Assembly: GCA_030263475.1 (NCBI GenBank)
Contig: SZPC01000001.1
Coordinates: 186,001-250,000, forward strand
Direction of reading: 5' to 3'
DNA from: OLB4 sp002050165
Lineage (GTDB): Bacteria > Bacteroidota > Ignavibacteria > Tepidaquicellales > Tepidaquicellaceae
DNA length: 64,000 nt
Below, in pieces: positions 1 to 9,322 of this stretch. Position 1 is the first letter of the stretch. Every line of letters starts with the position of its first letter. Position numbers and translations under genes: made by a program. Under the pieces are notes generated by a model that was not told where the DNA came from, searched no databases, and saw only the letters and a list, made by a program, of their open reading frames with translations.

Positions 1-75
1 AGATGATGTTAACGCATTAAATAAAGTTGATTTTCCCACATTGGGTAATCCGACTATACCACATTTAAGAGACAT
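1..75 (-). CDS. ychF: Redox-regulated ATPase YchF (N-terminus only)
   Basis: The gene runs off the left edge; only the first 25 codons are present. The reading is MSLKCGIVGLPNVGKSTLFN followed by ALTSS, which is the N-terminus of the Obg-related ATPase YchF/OLA1, including the complete P-loop GLPNVGKS. YchF is a ribosome-associated ATPase of the TRAFAC class. The ATG (73-75) directly abuts the stop codon of the upstream gene (76-78), so the two are probably co-transcribed and coupled. Confidence 0.85.
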   Translation of the reverse strand, partial: MSLKCGIVGLPNVGKSTLFNALTSS

Positions 76-702
76 TTATCCTGTAAAAATTTTAAATGTT
101 AAATAATAAATAATCGCAAATGTAAAAGGTATTGTAATATTGTCATCAAGCTTAAGGGGCAACAATTCTACAATAGTTGTAATTAGCAGTGCAGAAACTG
201 CTGAAAAGTATTCCATAAACTGAGCAGTCAGTTTAGGTGCAAGAAGAATTACGATAATTCCCGTGAAAAAAAACGCAATACTTCCTTCAATCGTTTTTGA
301 ACCAATTTTACTCTGACCGAAATTTCTCCCTATTAGAGCAGCGATTGAATCACAGAATACAAGTACAAATAATGAGCTTATTGCAATTGGCTTAGGAAAA
401 ATCACAACCATCATCAAAAACGAAAACATGAGATAAGTAGCTCCGGTGAAAATTACCTGATGATCATTTTGTTCAAAAGTGCGTAGGATATGACGCAACA
501 TTCTAAAATAAAAATTTCTGAAATTTTTTGAATAGTATCTCAGTACATCAATTGCGACAAGAATTGTCAAAGCAACAGAAAGTATTACTATGTTAAGATT
601 CCGGGAAGTAAACAGATAAAAGACCGGAAAAGCTGCAGATGATAAATGAATAAGTTTTCTCAGTAATTCAGATTTACCGTCTATTTGATTAGTACTTTCC
701 AT
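76..702 (-). CDS. Dolichol kinase / phosphatidate cytidylyltransferase-like membrane protein
   Basis: A 208-residue polytopic membrane protein of the SEC59/DGK1/VTE5 family (COG0170, CTP-dependent lipid kinases). The N-terminal LLRKLIHLSSA helix, about six hydrophobic segments, and the motif GRNFGQSKIG followed by KTIEGS (about residues 125-141) are the family hallmarks. Members phosphorylate polyprenols, diacylglycerol or phytol with CTP; the substrate here is not known. ATG start at 702, only a few bases beyond the terminator-like hairpin that follows ftsH. The stop codon touches the ychF start. Confidence 0.75.
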   Translation of the reverse strand: MESTNQIDGKSELLRKLIHLSSAAFPVFYLFTSRNLNIVILSVALTILVAIDVLRYYSKNFRNFYFRMLRHILRTFEQNDHQVIFTGATYLMFSFLMMVVIFPKPIAISSLFVLVFCDSIAALIGRNFGQSKIGSKTIEGSIAFFFTGIIVILLAPKLTAQFMEYFSAVSALLITTIVELLPLKLDDNITIPFTFAIIYYLTFKIFTG

Positions 703-706
703 TAAT

Positions 707-737
707 CAAAAAAAATCCCGATTCAGAAAACCGGGAT
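707..737 (-). terminator. Rho-independent terminator after ftsH
   Basis: On the minus strand the arms ATCCCG (737-732) and CGGGAT (720-715) flank an 11-nt loop and are followed by a run of T (714-707). It lies between the ftsH stop (763) and the next start codon (702), only about 4 nt before that ATG. The downstream gene must therefore rely on readthrough or another promoter. Confidence 0.7.
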
Positions 738-762
738 GATATTTAGAAAAATTGAAATCAAT

Positions 763-2793
763 TTAATTCGCGAGTGCAACATCACCTGGAGCAAAATCTT
801 CCCCGTCTTTTGTTTGTTTCCCGGACTCTTTCATTTTGTTTTCAGGCTGACTTGATTCGTTAATGGGTTTTTCTATCGGAGGCAATGTCTCCCCTCTTAA
901 AACTGCGTCTATTTCCTCTGAATCGAGAGTTTCCCTTTCAAGTAAAGCCATCGAAAGCGCATCGAGTTTGTCCTTGTTTTCAGAAAGAATTTTTTCTGCG
1001 CGCTCTAAACCATTCTGAATGATTTTCTTGATTTCCTCGTCAATTAAAATCTGCGTTGCATCGCTATGATTTTTGTTCTGATGAATTTCTTTACCCAGGA
1101 ATACTTCTTCCTGTTTATCTCCATATTTTAATGGTCCGAGCTTCTCGCTCATTCCGAATTCACAAACCATTTTTCTAGCGATTCCGGTCGCGCGTTCAAT
1201 GTCATTACTGGCACCTGTTGTATATTCATTAAAGATAAGTTTTTCGGCTGCTCTTCCACCGAACAAATACGCGATCATGGCTTCAAGATATTCCTTTGAG
1301 TAAGTATGCTTTTCATCAATTGGCAAATACGATGTAACACCAAGCGCCCTTCCTCTTGGAATAATTGTAACTTTGTGTACCGGATCAGCTTCCGGAATCA
1401 TTTTAGCCACAATTACGTGACCAGCTTCGTGATAAGCAGTAGTTTTCTTCTCTCTCTCTGAAATTACAATGCTTCTGCGTTCTGTTCCCATCAAAACTTT
1501 ATCTTTAGCGTCATCCATGTCGCGCATAGTAACCATATCGGAATTTCTTCTCGCTGCCAGAAGTGCTGCTTCATTCACGAGGTTAGCCAGATCAGCCCCG
1601 GAAAATCCCGGTGTTCCTTTGGCGATTATCTCAAGTTTTACGTCTTTTGCCAATGGAATTTTTCGTGTATGAACTTTTAAAATTCCTTCACGTCCCTTTA
1701 CATCAGGTCTGTCAACGACAACTTGTCTATCAAACCTGCCGGGTCTCAACAATGCCGGGTCAAGTATATCTGGTCGGTTGGTTGAAGCAATTACAATCAC
1801 ACCATTGTTTTGTTCAAAACCATCCATTTCGATTAGCAATTGGTTCAATGTTTGTTCGCGTTCGTCATGTCCGCCACCGAGACCCGCACCTCTATGTCGT
1901 CCAACAGCATCAATTTCATCTATGAAGATTATACATGGTGCACTTTTCTTACCTTGTTCAAACAAATCACGAACTCTTGAAGCACCAACACCAACGAACA
2001 TTTCAACGAAATCAGCACCACTAATGGAGAAGAACGGCACACCTGCTTCGCCGGCAACCGCTCTTGCAAGCAAAGTTTTCCCTGTTCCCGGAGGACCGAG
2101 CAACAACACCCCTTTGGGAATTTTACCACCTAATTTTTGAAACTTTTGCGGTGTTTTTAAAAACTCTATTATCTCTGATAGTTCCTGTTTTGCCTCATCC
2201 GCACCTGCTACATCCTTGAATGTTACTTTAACCGAGCTCTCACTCAACATTTTCGGCTTGGCTTTACCGAATGAAAATATACCTCTGGTTCCTCCTCCCG
2301 CATTCTGAGACATTCGCCGCATGATAAAAATCCAGAATGCAATAATCAGGATCCAGGGGAGAATACCAATCAGTGGTTCAAACCAACTACCCTCATCTTT
2401 CTCAATGGTAAAATTAATTCCGGCTTTTTCCCATTCAGCTATAACATCATTGCTTAGATTTGTGTAAGGAAGAAATACGTTTATTTTATCCGTTGTAATC
2501 GTTCTGCCCGCGACCTGAAAGTTTTGAGGTGAGACAAGTGTTCCGTCAAATTCGTAATTGTTATTTGATTTTCTTACTGTGGCGCTCTTTACCTTATTCT
2601 CTCTTATTAACGTCTGAAATTCATTGAACGAAATCTGTGAAGATTGAGCATCAGAGCCTTTTGTATAAACCATAATCAGGAAAAAGCCTATTAATATAGC
2701 GCTCCAGCCGAGTACAATTTTAAACACTCTGTTCCAGTTGAACTCTTCCCCGGGTTTATTTGGTTTATTAGTGTTTTTATCTTCTTTACTCAT
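763..2793 (-). CDS. ftsH: ATP-dependent zinc metalloprotease FtsH
   Basis: A 676-residue membrane-anchored AAA+ protease that degrades misfolded and regulatory membrane proteins. Two transmembrane segments (about 22-43 and 140-158) flank a periplasmic domain. The AAA module has Walker A GPPGTGKT (233-240), Walker B IIFIDEID (288-295) and an SRH around 340-353. The M41 zinc site is HEAGH (455-459). The C-terminal tail is long and charged. The ATG is preceded by a GAGG ribosome site. hpt lies 18 nt upstream on the same strand; the hpt-ftsH pair is a common bacterial arrangement. Confidence 0.97.
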   Translation of the reverse strand: MSKEDKNTNKPNKPGEEFNWNRVFKIVLGWSAILIGFFLIMVYTKGSDAQSSQISFNEFQTLIRENKVKSATVRKSNNNYEFDGTLVSPQNFQVAGRTITTDKINVFLPYTNLSNDVIAEWEKAGINFTIEKDEGSWFEPLIGILPWILIIAFWIFIMRRMSQNAGGGTRGIFSFGKAKPKMLSESSVKVTFKDVAGADEAKQELSEIIEFLKTPQKFQKLGGKIPKGVLLLGPPGTGKTLLARAVAGEAGVPFFSISGADFVEMFVGVGASRVRDLFEQGKKSAPCIIFIDEIDAVGRHRGAGLGGGHDEREQTLNQLLIEMDGFEQNNGVIVIASTNRPDILDPALLRPGRFDRQVVVDRPDVKGREGILKVHTRKIPLAKDVKLEIIAKGTPGFSGADLANLVNEAALLAARRNSDMVTMRDMDDAKDKVLMGTERRSIVISEREKKTTAYHEAGHVIVAKMIPEADPVHKVTIIPRGRALGVTSYLPIDEKHTYSKEYLEAMIAYLFGGRAAEKLIFNEYTTGASNDIERATGIARKMVCEFGMSEKLGPLKYGDKQEEVFLGKEIHQNKNHSDATQILIDEEIKKIIQNGLERAEKILSENKDKLDALSMALLERETLDSEEIDAVLRGETLPPIEKPINESSQPENKMKESGKQTKDGEDFAPGDVALAN

Positions 2794-2811
2794 TGTAACC
2801 TCATTTTAAAA

Positions 2812-3354
2812 TTAAAACACATAAATACCTTTTAAATTCCTGTACCTTTGCGCAAAATCCAATCCGTATCCAACCACAAACTCATTCGGGATTTCAAACC
2901 CGACATAATCTATTTTAAATTTTAATTTAGAAATATCCTTTTTGAAAAGAAGGGTTGCAAATCTCAGACTTTTAGGTTTTGCTCCTGTAATAAGATTTTT
3001 GATAAATTTTAAACTCAATCCGGTATCTACAATATCTTCAACAATAACCACATCCCTCCCCTTTATTTCTGCATTGAGGTCTTTTAGTAATTTAACTTTA
3101 CCTGAAGATATCATAGAATCGCCGTAACTTGAAAGCTTAAGGAAATCTATCTCACATTCGATCGACAATTCCCTGATTAAGTCGGCTAGAAAAATAAATG
3201 ATCCATTTAAAACACCAATAAAGACAGGACATTTCCCTGAATAATCTTTATTGATTTGTTTTGCTAATTCTCTGACCCTGAGTTTTATTTTTCTTTCGCT
3301 GATATATTTGCGAGGTTTCTTCTTTTCCAATCTGAAATTAAATGAAAAACCCAC
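2812..3354 (-). CDS. hpt: Hypoxanthine phosphoribosyltransferase
   Basis: A 180-residue type I phosphoribosyltransferase of purine salvage (hypoxanthine/guanine plus PRPP to IMP/GMP). The PRPP-binding loop VVIVEDIVDTGLS spans about 102-114 and the conserved YVGFEIPNEFVVGYGLDF lies near the C-terminus. The family core begins near residue 17. The longest frame starts at a GTG (3354) that sits inside the 3' arm of a terminator-like hairpin, so a TTG at residue 9 (about 3330) is a reasonable alternative start. Upstream neighbour is rpsU, downstream ftsH. Confidence 0.92.
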   Translation of the reverse strand: MGFSFNFRLEKKKPRKYISERKIKLRVRELAKQINKDYSGKCPVFIGVLNGSFIFLADLIRELSIECEIDFLKLSSYGDSMISSGKVKLLKDLNAEIKGRDVVIVEDIVDTGLSLKFIKNLITGAKPKSLRFATLLFKKDISKLKFKIDYVGFEIPNEFVVGYGLDFAQRYRNLKGIYVF

Positions 3355-3381
3355 TACTCACTTAGAAAGGAAATAGTGGGT
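3345..3381 (-). terminator. Terminator-like hairpin between rpsU and hpt
   Basis: Minus-strand arms ACCCACTA (3381-3374) and TAGTGGGT (3356-3349) are perfectly complementary over 8 bp with a 17-nt loop, followed by five T. It closes the short rpsU transcript. The apparent GTG start of hpt lies within the 3' arm, so folding would also hide that start. Confidence 0.65.
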
Positions 3382-3401
3382 AAATTTAAATAAAGTTTTA
3401 A

Positions 3402-3599
3402 TTAATTATTTTGTTCTTCGAAAATCCGACGAGCTTTTCTAATGGCTTTTTCTCTCATCATTTTTCGCTCAACCGAAGGTTTTACAAAAAATTGTCTCCT
3501 CCTGAATTCTTTCAGGATTCCGGCTTTTTCATATTTCTTCTTAAACCTTTTTAAAGCTTTGTCAACTGATTCGTTGTCTTGAACAAGAACTTTAATCAA
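3402..3599 (-). CDS. rpsU: 30S ribosomal protein bS21
   Basis: A 65-residue basic protein with the bS21 core ESVDKALKRFKKKYEKAGIL, followed by RRRQFFVKPSVERKM. It is a small-subunit protein near the anti-Shine-Dalgarno region of 16S rRNA. The start is a TTG (codes MIKVLV) preceded by an AAGGGG-like site. It has its own spacer upstream and a terminator hairpin downstream, so it is probably transcribed alone. Confidence 0.95.
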   Translation of the reverse strand: MIKVLVQDNESVDKALKRFKKKYEKAGILKEFRRRQFFVKPSVERKMMREKAIRKARRIFEEQNN

Positions 3600-3664
3600 T
3601 TAAATTACCCCTTTTCTTTTTATGTTTAGCTTGTAAGGTAAATTATTTGTTTTTTTATTTCAAT

Positions 3665-4807
3665 TCAAAATTGTAATTTTAATCTATTTGCCTCTTCGTG
3701 AATATTATTAAAATTTTCCATAGTTAATACCTTATCAAAGTATTCCCTCGCCTTTCCCGTTTTCCCGTTCCGCCCGAATATTTCACCGGCATGCAAATAT
3801 GCATAGGATTTAAATGCGTTATCATCGTCATCAATTTCTTCTGAAAGTTCAATTGCTTGAACTGAAAAACTCTCGGCTTCGGTAGTCCGGTTTAGTTTTA
3901 ACAATGTCAAAGCTGTATAATAATTTGCGTCTCTTTTTAGCTCGAGATTTTTATATCCTGCTAAACCTGAATCTGATTTACCGACAACTGATTTCCAAAC
4001 GACCAATGCATCTGCCCATTTTGATTGTCCGATTAACGCCCTCCCCAGATCACCTTCGAAGATTGGATTGTTTGGAAATTTATTATGAAGGTTTCTGAAT
4101 TGGATCTCGGCAGCATTAAAATTTTTTTCATATCTAAGGTTAATATATCCAAGTATGTTCTCGGCTTCAATGCGCGCATAATGAGAATTCTGTATCGCCT
4201 GATTAATTTGCAACAAACCTTTAACACGATCACCTTTCGGGAAGATAATCATCAATGGTTTGAGCATGGGATATTTTTCGGGAACGAATTCTGCGAAATA
4301 ATTATATATGCCCAGACCAAAGATTATATCAGGATTTTCGGGATTAATTTTACTTGCATCTTCGATCAGATTTAATGCTTCTCTGCCATCCGATGCTGCA
4401 TTCAACCATGATGACCTTATGCTGCGTAATAAACCACGGTAACCAATTGCTCCACCTTTATAAAAGAGAGCTTTCGCATCATTAGGATCTTTTTCTAAAA
4501 TGTTATTCGTAACTTCTATTACCTTATCAACTCGTAAAAAAAATTCTTTATCGTTATCCTCTGTGCCCCGATTTATATAAATGCGCCACCATTGAACCAT
4601 TGCTTTAAAAAAGTAACCCTCTGGATCAAATGGATAATCTGAAATTACTTTATCGAATATTGCTTCCGCACTGTCGAATTCAATTTTGTAAATCCTGTCA
4701 ATACCCTCCAATATCAATGGTTCACCTGTTTGAGATTGCAGATTAATTGACGCAAATGAGACTACGAGAAAAGTTGATAAAAGCAATAAATATTTCTTAT
4801 TGATCAT
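3665..4807 (-). CDS. Exported TPR-repeat protein
   Basis: A 380-residue protein with an N-terminal signal peptide (hydrophobic about 6-22, cleavage probably after LQSQ). The rest is helical tetratricopeptide-like repeats: FDSAEAIFDKVISDYPFDPEGYFFKA near 45, NPDIIFGLGIYNYFAE near 155, NAAEIQFRNLHNKFPNNPIFEGDLGRAL near 233, and a C-terminal GRNGKTGKAREYFDKVL unit. Probably a periplasmic or envelope scaffold; no specific function can be assigned. It stands between rpsU and a T9SS cargo gene with AT-rich spacers on both sides. Confidence 0.7.
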   Translation of the reverse strand: MINKKYLLLLSTFLVVSFASINLQSQTGEPLILEGIDRIYKIEFDSAEAIFDKVISDYPFDPEGYFFKAMVQWWRIYINRGTEDNDKEFFLRVDKVIEVTNNILEKDPNDAKALFYKGGAIGYRGLLRSIRSSWLNAASDGREALNLIEDASKINPENPDIIFGLGIYNYFAEFVPEKYPMLKPLMIIFPKGDRVKGLLQINQAIQNSHYARIEAENILGYINLRYEKNFNAAEIQFRNLHNKFPNNPIFEGDLGRALIGQSKWADALVVWKSVVGKSDSGLAGYKNLELKRDANYYTALTLLKLNRTTEAESFSVQAIELSEEIDDDDNAFKSYAYLHAGEIFGRNGKTGKAREYFDKVLTMENFNNIHEEANRLKLQF

Positions 4808-4900
4808 TAAAAGAATAATTAGTAATAATTGAAAGCAGTAAATGCAATTAAAAGCTTGAATTTTAAACGAAGATATACCCGACTGTCTTCATTTCAAAAT

Positions 4901-7048
4901 TTATTTAACCAATATCATCCTTCTTGTTTGATTAAATTTCCCCGCAGAAATACGATAAAAATATACTCCGCTCGATAAGTTTGTACCATCAAAGTTAACT
5001 TCATATATTCCTGGTAATAAATTTTGATTTATAATTGTTTCGACTTTTCTACCATTCACATCGTAAACTTTTAATGTTACAAATTCCTTGCTAGGTATGG
5101 AAAACTTTATTGATGTAGCAGGATTAAACGGGTTTGGAAAATTTTGGGAAAGATTAAAATCCCCGGGTATAGTATTTCCAGCGTTTGCCTGAATATCAGA
5201 TACAACTACGTTAGTAGCTGCAATAGTGTAGCTAGGTCGTAATTTGTATACTCCCCCGGTTCCTTGTGCCAGATATGTTTCCCTGTTAGGGATAAATATT
5301 GCGGAGTTTTCTGATCCTATATTTGATACAGCTGTATAATTATTCCCGCGGTCGAATGAAATATTTCCTGCACCATCTTTAGTTACAATAAAAAATATTG
5401 TCGGGTCATCGGAAGAAATTGCACAACTCCAGGCGGAATTTAAATTCATTGATAGCGAGAAATCAGCCCCTGAATTAACTGACATCCACGCTCCGCTTCC
5501 GGGTGAAAAAGTATGAAAGACGAGATCATTGTTAAATCTAGAAATTCCAATCATAGGAACATCTGAAGTTGACGAGTTGTTAGTAAGTTGAAAATTTAGT
5601 CCACCGTTTGTACTCCTAAAAAACCGTCCGGGGTTTTTATCGCCAACATAAATTATTTCCGAATCATTCCATTTTAATTCAATATCGGAAGGACTCGAAA
5701 AAATATGTGATGAAACTGGAAACCAATCAGAACCGAAATTAGTGGATTTCAATAATGTCGAATTATCCGGAGCAAGAAATAAATGGTCATTGTTGTTAAT
5801 GTCCATTTGTAACGAGTTTCCGGTTTCAGTAAGAATTGCCGGACCCCAAATCCTTTCCCAGGTTACACCGTAATTTGAAGTTCGCATAATTTTGCCATTG
5901 TTTGCATCCATTGATGCAACCCAATAGTTAGTATCGTTCGCGTTAACGAAAAATCCATGCGCATAAGTACCTTCAGAAACAGTTGAGATTTGATACCACG
6001 ATTCACCTAAATCGGAACTTCTGTAAATTTTGTTACCTTGAGCAAGAAAAATCACATTCCGGTTTTCAGGATGCATACATAAGCCGTTTCCGATTCCACC
6101 TGATTGATTTAAAACAGTTGACCAGGTGTAGTTTGAATTGCTGACGTTAACAAAACTCCATGATGTTCCGTTATTAATAGTTTTTAAAATAGCATCATTT
6201 TTATTGCTTATTGCGAAACTTACATTTTGGTTGTAAACAAAAATTGACGATATCTCACCCAGCATAGGGTTTTGTTCGAAATTGTTAAAATCAACTCCGT
6301 TGAAATTTCGAATGAATCCACCACCACCAGCTATTTTAATATTAAATTCATCAATTCCGTGGACTGTATTAATATCCCACCATGTTTTTGAATCAATTTC
6401 CTGAAGCGGAGCAAATTGAGGTTTTGTGAATATCTTTCCCGAATCTCCGGTGATGAAAATTGCACTGCCTAAATTCAAAACTGAATTAAGATTTACATTT
6501 GTATTAGTATTTTCCGGAATCCAGGAAGCCCCACCATTAAATGAATAGTAAAAAATGCCACTATCACCTACTACAGCAGCATTATATCCATCGTTGTTAA
6601 CGTGAACTGAATTCAGATTAACTTTGCCAATACCAGAATTAGAGAGGTTCCAAGTGTACCCCCCATCAGTACTTTGGTAGAGATAACCATTTGTTCCTGC
6701 AAGCCATCCAACAGATTCGCTGAGAAAAAGTATAGAGTTAAATGATTCATTTAAATTCACAACTATTCGTTTCAAACTCCCGAGATTAAATTTATCTCCG
6801 ATGTAAATACATCCGTTTGAGGATGCGAGCCAATATTTTGTACTGAAAGAAGTAGTGGAAGTAAAGTCAACATTTTGGATAACAAACTTTTGCCAGTTTG
6901 AGCCTCCATTGGTTGAGCGGTAAACAACACCGTCGTTTCCAGCCGCAATTACAAGTTCCCCGTCAGGTGAAGTGATACTGTTTAAACCTGAAGAAAGTAG
7001 TAAACTGTTACACAAAAAAGTAAAAAAGAATAGGGATGTTAATTTCAT
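4901..7048 (-). CDS. T9SS-exported YCF48/BNR-type beta-propeller protein
   Basis: About 715 residues. The start is placed at the ATG that begins a good signal peptide (MKLTSLFFFTFLCNSLLL); the frame stays open 16 codons upstream to an ATG at 7096, which would bury the signal. The body is built of repeated Asp-box/BNR units of the type VYRSTNGGSNW and YQSTDGGYTW. The last ~80 residues are a type A T9SS sorting domain: NFPNPFNPATSIKFSIP, then GVYFYRIS and a basic RRMILVK end. Predicted to be secreted or surface-anchored; ligand unknown. Confidence 0.8.
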   Translation of the reverse strand: MKLTSLFFFTFLCNSLLLSSGLNSITSPDGELVIAAGNDGVVYRSTNGGSNWQKFVIQNVDFTSTTSFSTKYWLASSNGCIYIGDKFNLGSLKRIVVNLNESFNSILFLSESVGWLAGTNGYLYQSTDGGYTWNLSNSGIGKVNLNSVHVNNDGYNAAVVGDSGIFYYSFNGGASWIPENTNTNVNLNSVLNLGSAIFITGDSGKIFTKPQFAPLQEIDSKTWWDINTVHGIDEFNIKIAGGGGFIRNFNGVDFNNFEQNPMLGEISSIFVYNQNVSFAISNKNDAILKTINNGTSWSFVNVSNSNYTWSTVLNQSGGIGNGLCMHPENRNVIFLAQGNKIYRSSDLGESWYQISTVSEGTYAHGFFVNANDTNYWVASMDANNGKIMRTSNYGVTWERIWGPAILTETGNSLQMDINNNDHLFLAPDNSTLLKSTNFGSDWFPVSSHIFSSPSDIELKWNDSEIIYVGDKNPGRFFRSTNGGLNFQLTNNSSTSDVPMIGISRFNNDLVFHTFSPGSGAWMSVNSGADFSLSMNLNSAWSCAISSDDPTIFFIVTKDGAGNISFDRGNNYTAVSNIGSENSAIFIPNRETYLAQGTGGVYKLRPSYTIAATNVVVSDIQANAGNTIPGDFNLSQNFPNPFNPATSIKFSIPSKEFVTLKVYDVNGRKVETIINQNLLPGIYEVNFDGTNLSSGVYFYRISAGKFNQTRRMILVK

Positions 7049-7096
7049 TTTGAGTAGTTGTTTATCGGATTTTAACCGGTAGATAAAAATTGACAT

Positions 7097-7548
7097 ATCT
7101 CTTTTTTTCGGTTCGGTCTATAAAATTGTTTTAAGAAAAGAAAATATTTTTAAGGTACCGTAAAATATTAACAGAAGTTGAAAGGTTATATTAAGAAATA
7201 TTTCAATATTCCTGAATAGAAAGTTAGAATAGTTTAAATTCAAAATTTAAAATTTTAACCTTCCAGTATCGAATAACCATAGAAGAAATAAAATTCAGTA
7301 TAACATTCTTAGTTATGATAATCTATTAAGATTTTACTATAGTTCAGAATTTTTAACTGCAATTTCATGAATAAATATTGACATTGTTAACAAGATTTTG
7401 TTAAAAATTCACGTCGGTTTAAACATGGTTTGCTAAAGTAATCATTCGGGTTTAACTCTGTTTATGCATCTTCAGTAAGCTTTATCCGCATTATAAAACT
7501 TCATTTGTAATTATACTTATTATCCATATTTTTGGAAAAACCTCGTAA
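7097..7548. other. Divergent intergenic region, 452 bp
   Basis: Very AT-rich spacer between divergently transcribed genes. The right end carries the promoter of the symporter operon (7504-7534). No coding remnant was seen in the rest and no matching -33/-7 pair was found for the leftward gene. Confidence 0.5.
7504..7534 (+). promoter_or_regulatory. Bacteroidota-type promoter of the symporter-ftsX-bcp operon
   Basis: TTTG at 7504-7507, exactly 19 nt, then TATTTTTG at 7527-7534. This fits the Bacteroidota housekeeping sigma consensus TTTG-N19-TAnnTTTG. The ATG of the symporter is at 7549, which would give a very short leader. Confidence 0.6.
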
Positions 7549-9315
7549 ATGCAACTTCTTGACTGGATTTTCGTTTTCCTTTACTTCCTTCTGACTATTT
7601 TCATAGGTATAAAATTCTCAAAACGAGCTTCAGGCTCAACTGAGAATTATTTTCTATCCGGTAGGAATTTACCATGGTGGTTAGCAGGGTTATCAATGGT
7701 AGCCACAACTTTCGCAGCTGATACTCCTCTGGCAGTAACCGAATTTGTCGGCGAAAAAGGTATAGCAGGTAACTGGCTTTGGTGGAATATGCTTATCGGT
7801 GGTATGTTGACGGTATTTTTCTTTGCCAGACTCTGGCGACGGGCAGGGATAATTACCGATGTGGAATTTGTTGAATTGCGATACTCAGGTAAACCGGCAG
7901 CTGTTCTAAGGGGATTCAAGGCGATTTACCTTAGTCTATTTATGAATGTAATAATTATGGGTTGGGTAAACCTTGCAATGATTAAGATTCTAATTGGGAT
8001 GTTTCCTGAATTTGTGAATGAGTCAAATGCAATTTTTATATTGGGAGGCTGTATTCTAATTACGGCAGTTTACTCATCGCTTTCAGGACTTTGGGGTGTT
8101 GCCGTTACAGATGCATTTCAGTTTGCACTCGCTATGGTTGGTTGCATTATCCTTGCTATCATTGTTGTAAACCTCCCGGAAGTTGGGGGTTTAACAGGCG
8201 TAAAGGAAAAATTACCTGACTGGAGTATGGCATTTCTTCCTGTGATTTCAAGTGATACCCCTATCAGTGATTCAGGTGGTTTCTTTGCATTGACACTGGC
8301 TTCATTTTTTGCATACATAGGAATACAATGGTGGGCATCGTGGTATCCCGGAGCTGAACCCGGCGGAGGCGGTTACATTGCACAAAGGATGATGAGCGCA
8401 AAAGATGAAAAAAATTCTTTGCTTGCAACTCTTTTCTTTCAAATTGCTCATTACTGTATCAGACCGTGGCCTTGGATAATTGTTGCTCTTGCTTCGCTTA
8501 TTTTGTATCCTGAACTTTCTCAAAAGGATAAAGGACTGGGTTTCGTTTTTGCTATGCGGGATCACCTTCCTGTGGGGGTTAAAGGAATCTTACTTGCAGC
8601 GTTTTTCGGGGCTTATATGTCAACAATTTCAACACATCTGAATTGGGGTACGTCTTATTTTGTCAATGATTTCTACAGGAGATTTATTAATAAAAAACAA
8701 GACGAAACAGGATATGTCAACGTTTCAAGAATGATGACTTTAGTCTTCATGATACTTTCAGTATTTGTAACTTTATTTATGAACACTATCGCTGGTGTTT
8801 GGGAATTCGTAATTGAGTGCGGAGCCGGTCTCGGGCTGGTGCTGATTGTAAGGTGGTTTTGGTGGCGGGTTAATGCTATTAGTGAAATTGTTGCAACTAT
8901 TACTCCATTCATTGTATATGCTATTTTGTATTTCAGCAAACTCGATGTACAATTCCCGAATTCGTTGTATATCATTGTTCCTACAACCACGATCTTTTGG
9001 TTAATAGCAACCTTTTTAACTAAACCGACAGATGAGTTACAACTGCTCTCATTTTACAAAAGGGTTCATCCCGGTGGGATTGGGTGGAAAAAAATTGCCA
9101 CTAAATTGCCTGATGTGAAATCTGATACCGGTTTTGGATTCTTAATTATTGATTGGCTCTGTGGAATTATATTAGTTTATAGTTTCCTTTTTGGGTTTGG
9201 GAAAATTTTATTCGGGGAATATCTTTTCGGTTTCGGGTTAATATTGCTCGGACTATTTGCCGGTGCATATATTTTTTACGATTTGAATAAACGTGGCTGG
9301 GAGAAATTAAATTAA
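7549..9315 (+). CDS. Sodium:solute symporter (SSS family)
   Basis: A 588-residue protein with about 13 hydrophobic segments. The N-terminus DWIFVFLYFLLTIFIGIKFS, then STENYFLSGRNLPWWLAGLSM and TTFAADTP, is the characteristic start of SSS transporters (Na+-coupled uptake of sugars, organic acids or amino acids). GYIAQRMMSAKDEKNSL (about 276-292) is the conserved Q-R loop. The substrate cannot be told from sequence. First gene of an operon with ftsX, bcp and a GNAT protein; ftsX starts 7 nt after its stop. Confidence 0.88.
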   Translation: MQLLDWIFVFLYFLLTIFIGIKFSKRASGSTENYFLSGRNLPWWLAGLSMVATTFAADTPLAVTEFVGEKGIAGNWLWWNMLIGGMLTVFFFARLWRRAGIITDVEFVELRYSGKPAAVLRGFKAIYLSLFMNVIIMGWVNLAMIKILIGMFPEFVNESNAIFILGGCILITAVYSSLSGLWGVAVTDAFQFALAMVGCIILAIIVVNLPEVGGLTGVKEKLPDWSMAFLPVISSDTPISDSGGFFALTLASFFAYIGIQWWASWYPGAEPGGGGYIAQRMMSAKDEKNSLLATLFFQIAHYCIRPWPWIIVALASLILYPELSQKDKGLGFVFAMRDHLPVGVKGILLAAFFGAYMSTISTHLNWGTSYFVNDFYRRFINKKQDETGYVNVSRMMTLVFMILSVFVTLFMNTIAGVWEFVIECGAGLGLVLIVRWFWWRVNAISEIVATITPFIVYAILYFSKLDVQFPNSLYIIVPTTTIFWLIATFLTKPTDELQLLSFYKRVHPGGIGWKKIATKLPDVKSDTGFGFLIIDWLCGIILVYSFLFGFGKILFGEYLFGFGLILLGLFAGAYIFYDLNKRGWEKLN

Positions 9316-9322
9316 CTTAAAG

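Noticed and set aside
1611..1925. Open frames on the plus strand inside ftsH
   Set aside because: They lie opposite a complete, highly conserved ftsH and have no ribosome sites or recognisable protein features.
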